Part shown: positions 48,147-58,898 of the stretch, piece by piece | Position numbering within the stretch: position 1 is the first letter of the stretch | Layout of the letters: each line of letters begins with the position of its first letter | Source of the DNA: Entonaema liquescens | Taxonomy: Eukaryota; Ascomycota; Sordariomycetes; Xylariales; Xylariaceae | Length of the DNA: 64,000 bases | Direction of reading: 5' to 3' | Assembly: GCA_902805475.1 (NCBI GenBank) | Contig: CADCSX010000023.1 | Coordinates: 186,001-250,000 of the forward strand | The notes under the pieces: generated by a model | Seen by the model: only the letters and a program-made list of their open reading frames with translations | Databases searched by the model: none | Told to the model about the DNA's origin: nothing | Translations under genes and position numbers: made by a program

Positions 48147-48677
48147 AATTAGACAACCCTAATAGATAACTCCCAGATGCATATCTGGGATAGCTATAAC
48201 ATCTTGGGAACTTAGATCCCTAGGTAGGTTACATAAATTAAATTTATGTATAATGGTCTGGTGTTATTTAATATTTCTCGTATTTAGTGATGTAACTATA
48301 GAAATGTCAGTCACTTTAGAAGTCACTTTAGAAGTCGAAGGGATACGCAGCTATCGATAAAAATAAACTCCGTACGCCTTCGGAGCGCTATAGAATATAC
48401 CTAATGTCTGTGCGGGATAGTGGCTTAGCAGCTTCAAGTATCCCCGGGTCTCCAAGTATCGGTATCGTATTATGGCATCTACGGAACCCGACTCGGACGG
48501 GATTTCGAATTTATAGGTCCGCGATGGATGAGGTTGATTATGTAATGAAGTTTCCTTTTCTTTCCAACTGACTCGTATTTCTATCATTCAACATCCAATC
48601 ATGTTCAATAATTTTTTGTTTGGTTATATCGTAATTCACAATTGTAAGCCAGCTAGGAATTCCCGAAATACTATACG
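48147..48677. other. Intergenic, MFS to regulator
   Basis: Exporter 3' flank and promoter of the Zn2Cys6 gene. An exact direct repeat CACTTTAGAAGT lies at 48313-48335. No gene is seen. Confidence 0.45.
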
Positions 48678-50103
48678 ATGGCGACAACTCCTCTTCCTAG
48701 ATCGAGCCTACGGCGCACTGCTTGTGACCGGTACATCCTATCCCTCTGGTTTTTCTTTTTTTTTTAAAAAAAAAAAAAATAAATAAATAAATAACAAGCT
48801 CCCATATGAACTTACATTATACAGATGTCGACAGTCAAAGTTGAGATGTTTGCGTGAGGAAGACCAGGAAAAATGCACACGTTGCCTGCGGTATGATATC
48901 TGCTGTTCAGTCGCGCCGGCTAAACCACCGGGACGCCCGCGAAAAGTGGCCGCATCAAAAAATACGGCGGAAGAGATAGCTGCTGATGCAAATGCTTCTC
49001 TCACTCGATTACTAGGAGGCGAAAGTCATAACACTCAGGACACGCGAAGTAGCACATCGCCAAACCAGAGTCCAGATAATTTACTTTCAGGACTCGATGG
49101 TTTCCCACAGGTCAATGGTCTGTCCAATGAGACGCCATTGCTACCACACAACGATATAAACAACTTCGACTTAAATTTGATGCTACCGCTTTCCGAACAT
49201 AGAACCCCTGAATGGAACGAGTCGAGCGGTCAAAATCCCGAATACTCTCCGAGCAGGGATCCTTTAGAAGTACACAGTCTCTTTACGGCGAAGCTGGATC
49301 GGCACGAATGTCTCAAGGAGCTCTCTCAGCTCAACGTCGACCTGCACGGTCATTGGCAAGCACTCCAAGAGTTAGATAAAAGCGGGAAAGTAAACTTCGT
49401 CACCTTCTGCGATCACTCGCCTCCTCCAGTCGGCGATGGCGTCTCTCTTGCCGAGAAACTACTCATCATGGCTCAAAGATTCCAACAAGCTGTCACAAAC
49501 CTCATCTGGGTTGTAAAGCATGAGCCCAATTCGACGTACCGACCTGGCCACGTAGTTGTCGACGGCGGGACCGCGGCCGATTCTCCGTCGTACCCTGCAG
49601 AGACTCCGTCACGACCTTCGCACCAGGAAGAAAGTCCTCAAGCTTCTCCCGGAGATACGCTGGCTGAGCAAGACGTGCTATTCATAACTCCCTTCGCCTG
49701 CATCCTCGTCAGCTGCTACGTGCAAATGATCAACCTCTGGGAAATCATGTTCTTCCACGCACACCAGCGAGCCCTCGGCCTCGACCGCTATCCTCTTACA
49801 CTCTCCGACCCCAGCAAGGGAATCCAGTTCGGCGCGTTCTACATGTTCAGCGGGAGGCTCACGAGCATGTTCTACTGCCAGGCGGTGCTGTATTTCCTCG
49901 ACAATATCGACCGGGGGCTAGGCATCTTGCCGGAGCAGAGGCAGCAGGGCGCTTCGGGTTTGTTGTCTCATCCCCGCCGTTTCGAAATGCTCCAGAGAGA
50001 ACTCGGTGGGCAGGTTAGCGAGGGAGCTAACGAACGTGTTCGCATGTTGAAGGATGCGATTGAGAAAGCTAGACTTCACTCGGTACACGAGCCTGGAATT
50101 TAG
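48678..50103 (+). CDS. Zn2Cys6 transcription factor
   Basis: Fungal binuclear zinc-cluster regulator. Exon 1 (48678-48730) encodes 17 residues plus two bases. The 94-bp intron holds a T10/A13 hairpin-like tract; exon 2 is 48825-50103, and the total is about 443 residues. Splicing rebuilds the zinc cluster RRTACDRCRQSKLRC with Cys at 16, 19, 26, 35, 38 and 44/45 (spacing 2-6-8-2-6), followed by a GRPRK basic arm. The rest is a disordered Ser/Pro region, then helices (LFITPFACILVSCYVQMINL; FYMFSGRLTSMFYCQAVLYF) like the AflR-type C-terminal domain. It may regulate the adjacent exporter, hydrolase and P450. The short first exon is easily missed, but it supplies the first Cys. Confidence 0.88.
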
Positions 50104-51409
50104 GGCTCTGGTTATAAAGCTTTAGGTGTACTTCAGTGTACTTACGGATAGTAACAAGCTCGCCTACTCAATTTGACAAGCACCTATTAGTAGAGAAGTT
50201 TACGATCCCTATTCTCGAGCTGTGAAAGATGTACAGATGGCGAACATTCTGAACAATGCTGGGTACGGCGTGGGCAAATCTAGAAAAGGCAGTTTCACTT
50301 AGCAGGTGCTCGCTCCTCTCCTTAATGGCTACTTGTCCATTCTACCCAGCTTTCCTCCCTATCAATTTTCGAATTCGGGATAGTCACGCTAAGGGGTAAT
50401 CAACAGGACAGAGTAGTGCTAACGCGCATGTTATGCTAGAAATATTACAGAAAAGGAAAATTATGGCAGCTTTTCCAGGATAAGATGAAGTACTATTTAT
50501 ATATAAATGCCTGGTATCTTAACGAAACATACTTCAACGGATAAGAGAGCACACATTCAAATAGTCATCAATATACCAAGCAGGATACTATCTCAAGGAA
50601 AGAAATTATAAATACGATAACAGTTACCTGACTAGTGGAATAATCGAAAAATAACCCATTGATTATCTCAATTACTCTCCTCCCACAGTTCACTGGAATA
50701 GCGTATCACATACGACATGTATGATATTATGGGACCGCGTGTGGGATAAATACTACAACACTGTTATTGTATTTGCTCTATCTTAAGGTAAGTAGGTGAG
50801 AAGCTACTAAAACCGTAGGTCAATAGATCTATAGCTTTTTTTTTTCGTTTAATAGAAGCTCGCACGTAATAGTGGTCTCTGATCATCACGTATTTTCTAC
50901 TATACTTGAATCCGAGCGATAGAAAATGCACGTCTATTGAAGAATAGCAAGGAGTACGCATCAAGTACAGAAATGCAGGAGTATTATCAATTACTGACAC
51001 CATCTGCTTAATCTTCACTTGCGAATATCGTAGACGCTCTCTATCATAACGCGAAACTTTGTATTATAGGTATTTGCCTGGCTAGCAGAAGAACAGTAAC
51101 AAGCACTTAAGATCTCGCTACTCCCCTCGACGTAGAACCCAGGACAAGCAAAGCTACTAAAACTCATTCGTTGAGGACTATTTCTCGCGAACAGTAACAT
51201 ATTTTTTTGTGAGTAGAATCATTTTCCTTCCTTCCTGGAACCCTGGTTGTGACCTCTAACGCCTGCAACGATTGGGTATCAACACCTGAAAATGAAAGAT
51301 AAACAGAGGAAACAAGGTATTGTCTAGGATCCGGTACGCCATGCTCTGAATGTTTTATCACCTAGGATCCGCCCGGGTAAAAATAATAATTTGAGTATCG
51401 CCAAACATG
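50104..51409. other. Convergent intergenic region
   Basis: 1.3 kb of AT-leaning DNA between the regulator and the 2EXR gene. Short open frames near 50764-51361 have no family resemblance. Confidence 0.5.
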
Positions 51410-52665
51410 CTAGATGTGTAGCGTCGGATAGGGCATCTCTAGTGTAAACTCGAATTTCGACTTGCCACCATCGCCAAAAACCACAGGAAGCCCGCTGTAC
51501 AACGTGGTGTTAGGATCAGACGTCTCGCTGAGGCTCATCTTCCGAAAGCTATCCGTGAGGTTCATAGCTCGTGTCTTCTGACGCTTGTAGGCGGAGGCGA
51601 CTCGACCCGATACCGGCTCTTGTTGCTTCGCAGGGACTAGCTCTTCCGTGTCCCATTCGCAGGTCAAGACCTTGAACTTGACTTTCTCCGGATCCTCTGG
51701 GCCCTTGGAGTATTTTTTGCAGTGAGCGACGTAGTTCTCCTGAACCCACGACAGAGTGCGGAAGACGTGCGTGTTAACTTTGCAGAGCTGAGGATCAACT
51801 TCGTAGTATGTGCGTCCTCCCTCTCCGCTAGCAAAGCTCTCTCCCTTGTCTCCATACACTTATTTCGTCGTTAGCTACAAGCAACGAGTAGGGATCGCGA
51901 TTTACGTACCTCGCTTTGCAAATATACACGAAGTCGGCTTAGACCTGTCGCGCTGCTTACGAACTGCTAGACAATCCATGAAGTAGAAAGACTCGAGATT
52001 TTTGAACAGGGCGGCAAACTCGTAGGCGTGTCGAGGACGCATGTTACCATGATCCCGGTGGTAGGTGTGAATGATGCCGCAAGTACGGCAGACACGACAT
52101 TCGTCGTCCCACTTCGTACTATAACGGATAGCGACGCGGCGAATCTTGGCTAACTGGTCTTTGTCTAATCGGTCGGCCCAGTGACCCAGAGACCGGGACC
52201 ATGTGGCTCCAGGATACTCGAAGCAGACGATATCTGAAGATCTCTCTAGGTGAACAAGACGGCCGCTGTCGAGAGTTAGGTTGCCTGGACGCTCGATGAG
52301 GTTTTCGACCAGCTTCTTCGCCTCGTTGCAAGCTAGTGACAGCTGTGTAAAAGTCTTGTTCATGGTGAGGTAATACGACTTGTCGGCTGCCGGGAAGGGA
52401 ATACGGGTTTGATAGTGCTGGTAAACTTGGACTTCTTGGCGTCTCCTCCGTTCTTCTGCGCGTATTGAGGGCCCATGGGGTTAAAGTCGGTAGGTACATC
52501 TGGGGAATCATCGTTCTCCTCGAACTTGAGGAAATGGATGCCGGGAGTATAAATAATCTCTTCCCATATCTGATGGCGAATATCGAACGGGAATTTGGCA
52601 AAGCAGGTAAAACGCTGCAGATCTGCTGGCATAGCCAAGCGGATAGGAGAGGGTGAAGATGACAT
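51410..52665 (-). CDS. 2EXR-domain protein (frame interrupted)
   Basis: Fungal 2EXR family, abundant in Sordariomycetes and of unknown function. The domain opens with RFTCFAKFPFDIRHQIWEEI, then TPGIHFLKFE. The first frame runs to about 52395 and the continuation DKSYYLTMNKTFTQLSLACN is one base out of frame. One extra C in the CCC run (GGG at 52392-52394 on the plus strand) joins them as VFPSPAADKSYYL. A 51-bp intron (51859-51909, GTACGT...CTAAC...TAAG) then joins in frame only if that base is restored, giving about 401 residues. This is strong internal support for the repair. The mid-region has a CxxC pair (CRVCRTCG) and His residues. Confidence 0.75.
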
Positions 52666-53872
52666 GTTGTCGAACGAGTTTAGCCAAGGGATTTAATGGC
52701 TTTGGATCAACTTCGGGTAGGTAGTTATCGGCTAAGGCGGAAGTGAACGACAGCAGCAGAGGTGGCGTCCCGTGGTGATGTCGTTACTGGTTTAATAAGA
52801 TCACTCCAAATCGATAGATCCAGCTTGGTATTGTAGATCGCAGGAAAGAGAGTCGACGTCAACGGGTTAAATCCAGCTGATGCAGACTACTCACATCCAG
52901 GCCAATAAACGAGGGGTGACGAAGCGCAGACCATCAAGAGCCCATGTCGTACACGAAAGGATAATCCGTAGAATCACGATTGTGGACACGTGAAAGGGAG
53001 GGGCTCGAATAGACAAAAGACGATGCCAGGATTTGGAAGTAGAGGTGAAAGAATTAGGTTGAAGAGAGTTGGGAGCTGGCAAGTTGGTGAGTTTAGACGA
53101 AATAAAGCATACCTAGGACCGGGAAAGACGTTTACAATTTGTAGAGTACGTACCTTAGGTACCTAAGCAGCCGAGATGCACCGTTGTAGGTGCACGGCAG
53201 CATTTATAACCTTAATGCCGTGTCATATGCATCTAACCTGCATATATACACGTATCGTTCTTAAGTTAGGTACTACTATCACAGATAGGAATAGATGAGG
53301 CTGAAATCCATCTAAGGTTAGGTACCTGAATGCCCTAAGAAGAACTGCAGTCTCGAGCTAGATTCAGCGATTTAGAGACTTACAAGGGAACCCCGCTACC
53401 AGATAGCGAGATGGAGGGGGGTCTGAATCTGTAAGTAACCCCGCTTATATGGAGACCTCAGCCTAACAGCTCGATCTTCCCCCAGCATCTTATAGTAGTA
53501 CTAACCCAAATTGAGTATAGCTTTGCAAACAAGCTAAGTTCCAGCTACTATGTACGTCAGGCTCTGCATGTATTCAATACCCAATCTCGCACACATTTAC
53601 AACTTTCAAAAGGATACCTCACCTTGCAGCTTTAGATAAATCCCACACCAGCCCATCCAAGTGTTCACCACAAGACATATTCCTTTTTTTTCAGTAGTTG
53701 AATTGTAGAGGGTTGGAGGAATGAACATGTTCACGCTTAAAGCGTCTGGTCGATATTAAATGTCAAATATCAAATAGCTTCAATTTATTCATCAAGATAT
53801 TTATTATTATTTTACTCCACCATCCCTCATGAAGATTTTAACAAGATAATAATTAATACCTTCCAAACTAAG
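52666..53872. other. Intergenic region
   Basis: 1.2 kb between two minus-strand genes, including the 2EXR promoter. Short GGTAC/TAGGTAC motifs recur near 53155-53330. No gene is recognised. Confidence 0.5.
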
Positions 53873-54571
53873 CTAAGCTAGGTTTTTTCCTTTTTTTTTT
53901 TTTTTTTTTTCTTCTTCTTCTTTTCTCCATGTCGACTGCCTCACTTTGGAATGACCCCCGAAATGCGTCGTCACTGGCGCCAGCTTTCTCCAGGAAGCCT
54001 TAGGGACGGCGTCGGCCTCTGACAGCCAGACACCCATCCACTCTCCTGCACAAGCGACCCTCACCTTGCCACGTAGCCTGTCCAGTGGCACGATAGGATC
54101 CTTGAGCTCTAGCACCTGCTCTCTAGTCTGGCCCGCCCCGATCGTGAGTAGGGCGTCCGGGCCCGGCGGCATTTTACGCCTGATCTTGATCGTCGGGATC
54201 TGAATGGGATTCGAGCTACCACCGGCCTGCGCAAACGTTACGAGGCCTAACTGCAACGCTAACGGATCCAGCGGCGAGTTCCAGGACAGGATCGTCACCG
54301 CGCTAGAGTGCGTATTGGTGACTGCGATAGCTAGCTTCGGCGGGGAGGACGACTCGCTGCTGGTGCTGACTTGGCGGACTGACACTCTGAGTTTCGAGAT
54401 GACGTCGCTTGCATCTGACATCTTGACAACGACTGGGTTGGGATCGCTCAGATTACCGGCGCTCCGGAACAAGAGGATAAGTATAGCGAAGAAAGTCAAC
54501 GATATAATTGCTCGACTTTGGCTAAATTGCACGATACCCATAGACGATAGTAGACTATAAGGACTTGACAA
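53873..54571 (-). CDS. Conserved fungal protein of unknown function
   Basis: Single open frame. The conserved-looking part starts at Met 54421 (MSDASDVISKLRVSVRQ), with KLAIAVTNTHSSAVTILSWN, then SPLDPLALQLGLVTF, KMPPGPDALLTIGAGQTREQ and GKVRVACAGEWMGVWLSEAD. The pattern suggests a small beta-sandwich reminiscent of the non-catalytic part of deuterolysin-type proteins (weak inference). If translation starts at 54571, a 50-residue extension adds one hydrophobic helix (IISLTFFAILILLF). The C-terminus EEEEKKKKKKGKNLA is encoded through an A20 tract, so the last residues depend on homopolymer length. Confidence 0.6.
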   Translation of the reverse strand: MSSPYSLLSSMGIVQFSQSRAIISLTFFAILILLFRSAGNLSDPNPVVVKMSDASDVISKLRVSVRQVSTSSESSSPPKLAIAVTNTHSSAVTILSWNSPLDPLALQLGLVTFAQAGGSSNPIQIPTIKIRRKMPPGPDALLTIGAGQTREQVLELKDPIVPLDRLRGKVRVACAGEWMGVWLSEADAVPKASWRKLAPVTTHFGGHSKVRQSTWRKEEEEKKKKKKGKNLA

Positions 54572-55279
54572 AGACGCTATAATAAAAACTTGGTTTTTAT
54601 TTCTGAGACGGCATAAAGTAATCTTAGCTTAGAGGACATATCTGAGATATAGATAAATTTAATAATTATCGTGTTGCATGACAAGAAGGTTGTTATTTAA
54701 CATGCGATGAGTATCATCGATGCCTGTAGTGAACTGCGTCATCGTAACATATCAAAGATGCCAACTTCTCGATTAGGTATACTCGTCCGATACTTATCAG
54801 CCTATCTTGCTACCTACTCTCCAAATACGACACCACGGCCGTGGATAAATCTGATGCCAAGACTTTCCACCGAGTCTGTCGAAAAATGGAATGAGTTCTA
54901 GAATTATTATAAGACGGGTTATGATTGGTCGCTACAAACTAACAGAGTGGAAAGACATATCTTGTGCAACCTATGCGAATTTTCTTATCTGTCCAAGGAC
55001 TATGAGTAGTATTATTCAAATAATCAGCAAAGTAAAAATCATGTTTTAGACGTTGATCTTGTGAATATAACAATATCAATTTATAGCCAACTCTCCACTA
55101 AGAAGAGAACAAAATACCCCTTCGACTATATCCTTTCTAATCCACAGCTAACCGCCATATGTGCAAACACTCAGTCTATCTGAGGTAGGTATATACGAAA
55201 CCAGTCAAAATACAGTAGGCCTCCTCTGCTTAGGTATCAAACAAATCTATAGTTAATGGGAACATGCAAGCATGCATGT
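54572..55279. other. Intergenic region
   Basis: Promoter of the unknown gene and 3' flank of the CYP505 gene. AT-leaning; nothing is recognised. Confidence 0.5.
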
Positions 55280-58200
55280 TTAGTCGAAGACGTCCGTAGC
55301 ATAACGAGTATTCCGCATGCCTTCCCACCATCGAGCTGCCTGCTCGTCCGTCACGTCCTTGCCGTGGGTCTCCTGCGCGCCCTTCTTGATGAGATCCACG
55401 ATGGCTTCCTTGACGCCATCGCCAACGGCACGTGATCCGCAGATGTACAGTCTAGCACCGTCGCGCCAGAGCTTTAGGACGTCATCCTGATACGCGCGCA
55501 GCGCATCTTGCACGTACTTGTTGCCGTCCGCCGCCTCGGGCTTACGGCTAAAGGCACGTCGCACAGTCACAGCGCCAGAACTCTCCCACTCTGCTAACTC
55601 CTCGGCGTAAAGGTCGTCGCGTCCCGGCTCGCGGGATCCGATGAAGAGGATAGCAGGTGCAATCTTGCGACCGGCAGCGATCATAGCTGCGCGTTCTTGG
55701 ATGAAGCCCCGGAAGGGAGCTAGGCCTGTGCCTGCGCCGACGCAGATGACGGGAGTGTTCTCGACGTCTTGTGGCAGGTGGAAAGCCGCGTGAGATGGAC
55801 GTACGGAGATGTGTAGCTTGTCGCCGGGCGCGAGGGACGCCAAGTATGAGGATGCTACGCCAACGTACGTACCTTGGCCAGACTTGGATGGCGCTTCAAG
55901 GACCGAGAAGGTCAAGGTTACGTGTGACGGGTTCCACATGGGCGACGAAGAAATAGAACTAATCAATGTTAGCCACACGCTCAAATATGTAATTGCGATG
56001 GAACTTGGTCACTTACTATTGTCGCACGCGCATCGGCGGAAGCATACCAAGGAAAGCGCCTAGCGGTAGATCGATGGATGGGTACTTCTCAAGAAGGTCT
56101 AGGACTGAAATGCGCTTAGCGAACGCCTCCTCGGAGTCCTTTGCGAGGTTCTTCAAGGCTTCTTTCTCGCTCTCGTCCTTGGCGACTTCGGCTAGAGTAC
56201 TGATGTTCTGCGATAATGTTAGCGAGTCTAGTTATACTAAAAGGCCAGAATGTGTAGTCTGTTAGCTTACCCTCTTTGTCGCCGGTTGGGACAGTTCCAC
56301 GTAAGCACCGAATATGCTGTGGGCGGGCAGTGATGCGTTGGTAGGGAGCGAAGTCAAATCATCGCTGTTGATTGTAATATGCGCATCCCACGGAAGATGG
56401 AATCTGCGCATGGCCCGCTCGACGATCTGCTTCGGGTTGATGGGGAGAACCGCCAGGTAGTCACCAGCTCGGTATGATTCGTCGCTGGGAAGCGCGATTT
56501 CGACGTGCTTCTTGACGGGCTCTCCTTCGGCTGTCAACGTGCGAGTCTCGACCACTAGACCCTCCATGACATCCTGTCGCAGAGTAGAAGTTCGTGGACT
56601 TGTTATTGATACTTTTAGACCGGAAGATGGCGGTACGTCAGTCTCGTCGTCGGACGTACCGTATTGCTTCTTAAGCGACGACCAAAGCACTTCATCCTCC
56701 CACGCTTCGAAGTCTGCGAAAGCGTCGCCATTTCCGACATCGGTGAGTCCTAATTTTGCAATGCGAGTAGCGCCGCCTTCCTCGAGCTTGCTATCGACCA
56801 ACTTCGGTATCCTGTGGAAAGTCTGAGCCCAGTCGTGGTGGCCGACACCGAAGACGGCATATTGTACTCCCTCAAACGTCGTCTTGTCCTTGACGCTCTC
56901 TACCCACGAGACGAAATGAGCAGCGTTATCTGGCGGCGCTCCCTCGTATGAAGCGGTGACTATAATTACCGGTTCGCCCTTAGGTAAGTTTCCGTTCGCT
57001 GTGTCCAAAATATCGATCTTGGAAACCTTGAAGCCGTGGCGCGATGCGTCGCTAGCCACCCTTTGCGCGAGAGCCTCGCAGGTACCGCTGTTACTTCCGT
57101 ATAGGACCGTGATGGGTTTTCCACTGCCGGTAGCGGGTGTTAGAGATTTAGTCAAAGAACTTCCATTCTGTGCCTCTGCTGGCGACGGAGTCGTTCCTGC
57201 TAGACGGTGTTCCAACTGGCCAGGTGTCATTCCATCGCGGAGAGTTGCCCTCATGCGGAAACCTTTAGGCTTGATAGTTAATGTTTGCTTAAGAGCCAGG
57301 GTATACGACGGGTCGTCCAAGACGAAGTTGAAGTTTTGCAGGAGCATGGCAATGGCTAATGTAGCTTCTTGCCAGGCGAATGGACGACCGATACACTACG
57401 AGGTATTAGTACTATGCTACTTTCTCGCAATTGCGCAATCACTTACTCCTCGGAGTCCATTGCCAAAAGGCTTCCACGCGTTTTTGGGGAGCTTGTTAAA
57501 CGGCTCATCCAGCATGCGTTCCGGTTTAAATTCCTCAGCGTCCTCGCCGTAAACAGCCGGATCCAAGTGCATCTTCTTCAATAGTAGAACGGTCGTCTCG
57601 CCCTTCTTTACCTGATATTTTCCGGCGAGAACATGATCGTCCAAAGGTGTTACACCGATTTGCGGAATGGGAGAACATAATCTCAGAGTTTCACGCATCA
57701 CCTAAATAATTATTAGTACACTCTTTTCCCTATGCAGATCCAGGGGCACATAAGCCGTTAAGAAAATACGGATTGACTTACAGCTACAATATAAGGGAGC
57801 TTAGACATATGCTCGACGGTAATAGGACCTTTGCCAATAACTGTGTCGACCTCTTGCTGAGCTTTTCGATAAGCCTCGGGGTGTTTTAGGAGCTCGAAGA
57901 ACGCAAAGGAAAGCAGACCGGAGGTCGTCTCGTGACCTGCGATGAGGAAGGTAATTAAGTTGTCAGTGATACTTGTATCGGTCATGTGCTGTCCGGTTTT
58001 CGGGTCCACGCCGTTGAGCATGGCGTTAAGAAGATCCTTCCGGTTGGACGGTTTTGTTTTGCGCTCTTGGAGAACTTCGTCGGCCGTCTTCCGTAATACT
58101 TCGATATCCTCCCAGTACTTGGCATCTTCGTTCCGGTAGAACCAGGCGGGCATCGTTCTGTTAGGCCTGTTGCCGGACTCGGTGAGGAAATCACCCATAG

Positions 58201-58898
58201 CTGCGACGAACGGGTGAAGCTCTGACGTGTAGTAGCTGTTGAAACGATAACCCATCGAGCAGAGAGCGAGCGTGTCAAGCGCCAGACGAGTAAAATCCTC
58301 GGAAACGTCAATCGAGTACGAAGGTCCGTATCGGGCCCATTTCATGGATAGCTGTGTTGCGATCTCATGCATCTCATCAAACATGCCCCGGATCGATAAA
58401 GGACCAAACGCAGGCATCAGAACTGTTCAATATGAGTACAACCGACGTTTATAGGGGAGTGATAATAACAAACCTCGATGAGCGATACCCCAATTAGGCT
58501 CTTCGAGTCGGGCCTATTATTTTGATCAGCATCTCAAATCGCCAACACTCACTCCGGGTCAACTAACTGTGAATAAACCATCGTGGACTCCATTCCGGAT
58601 TTCGTTAAGAGCAGATTTGGGAACTTTGATAAAACGCTTCTCATCGCAGAGCTCGTCAACGATGCGCTGACTTGAAGCAACTACCAGCGATCTTCCAGGA
58701 AGACGAAGTCGGTATATCTCGCCTTTATGAAGATGTTAGCTAAAACCCGATCCGAGAAGGATATCCAAGTCGATAATACTAACCATACTTGTGAGCGAGG
58801 GCAACAAATGATCTCACGGGAACTTCTCGTTCGATCTCTGTAACGTGGCCTAGGAAAGGTAGACTTGGTGGCTCAGGAATAGGTGTTAACTCTGACAT
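55280..58898 (-). CDS. Self-sufficient cytochrome P450-reductase fusion (CYP505 family)
   Basis: P450foxy/BM3-like enzyme with heme and NADPH reductase domains in one chain; the family typically hydroxylates fatty acids near the omega end. Eight exons: 58784-58898, 58568-58722, 58474-58513 (40 bp), 57782-58422, 57447-57701, 56271-57395, 56017-56207 and 55280-55958. All joins keep frame and give 1066 residues, equal to remembered P450foxy. P450 marks: oxygen motif IAGHETTSG, ETLR and FGNGLRGCIG with heme Cys403. FMN domain: VLYGSNSGTCEALAQ. FAD/NADPH domain: RVRQYSISSSP, VICVGAGTGLAPFRGFIQER and terminal YATDVFD. An upstream in-frame ATG at 58976 would add 26 residues; 58898 is preferred because it matches the BM3-like heme Cys position. 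The substrate is not predictable. Confidence 0.93.
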
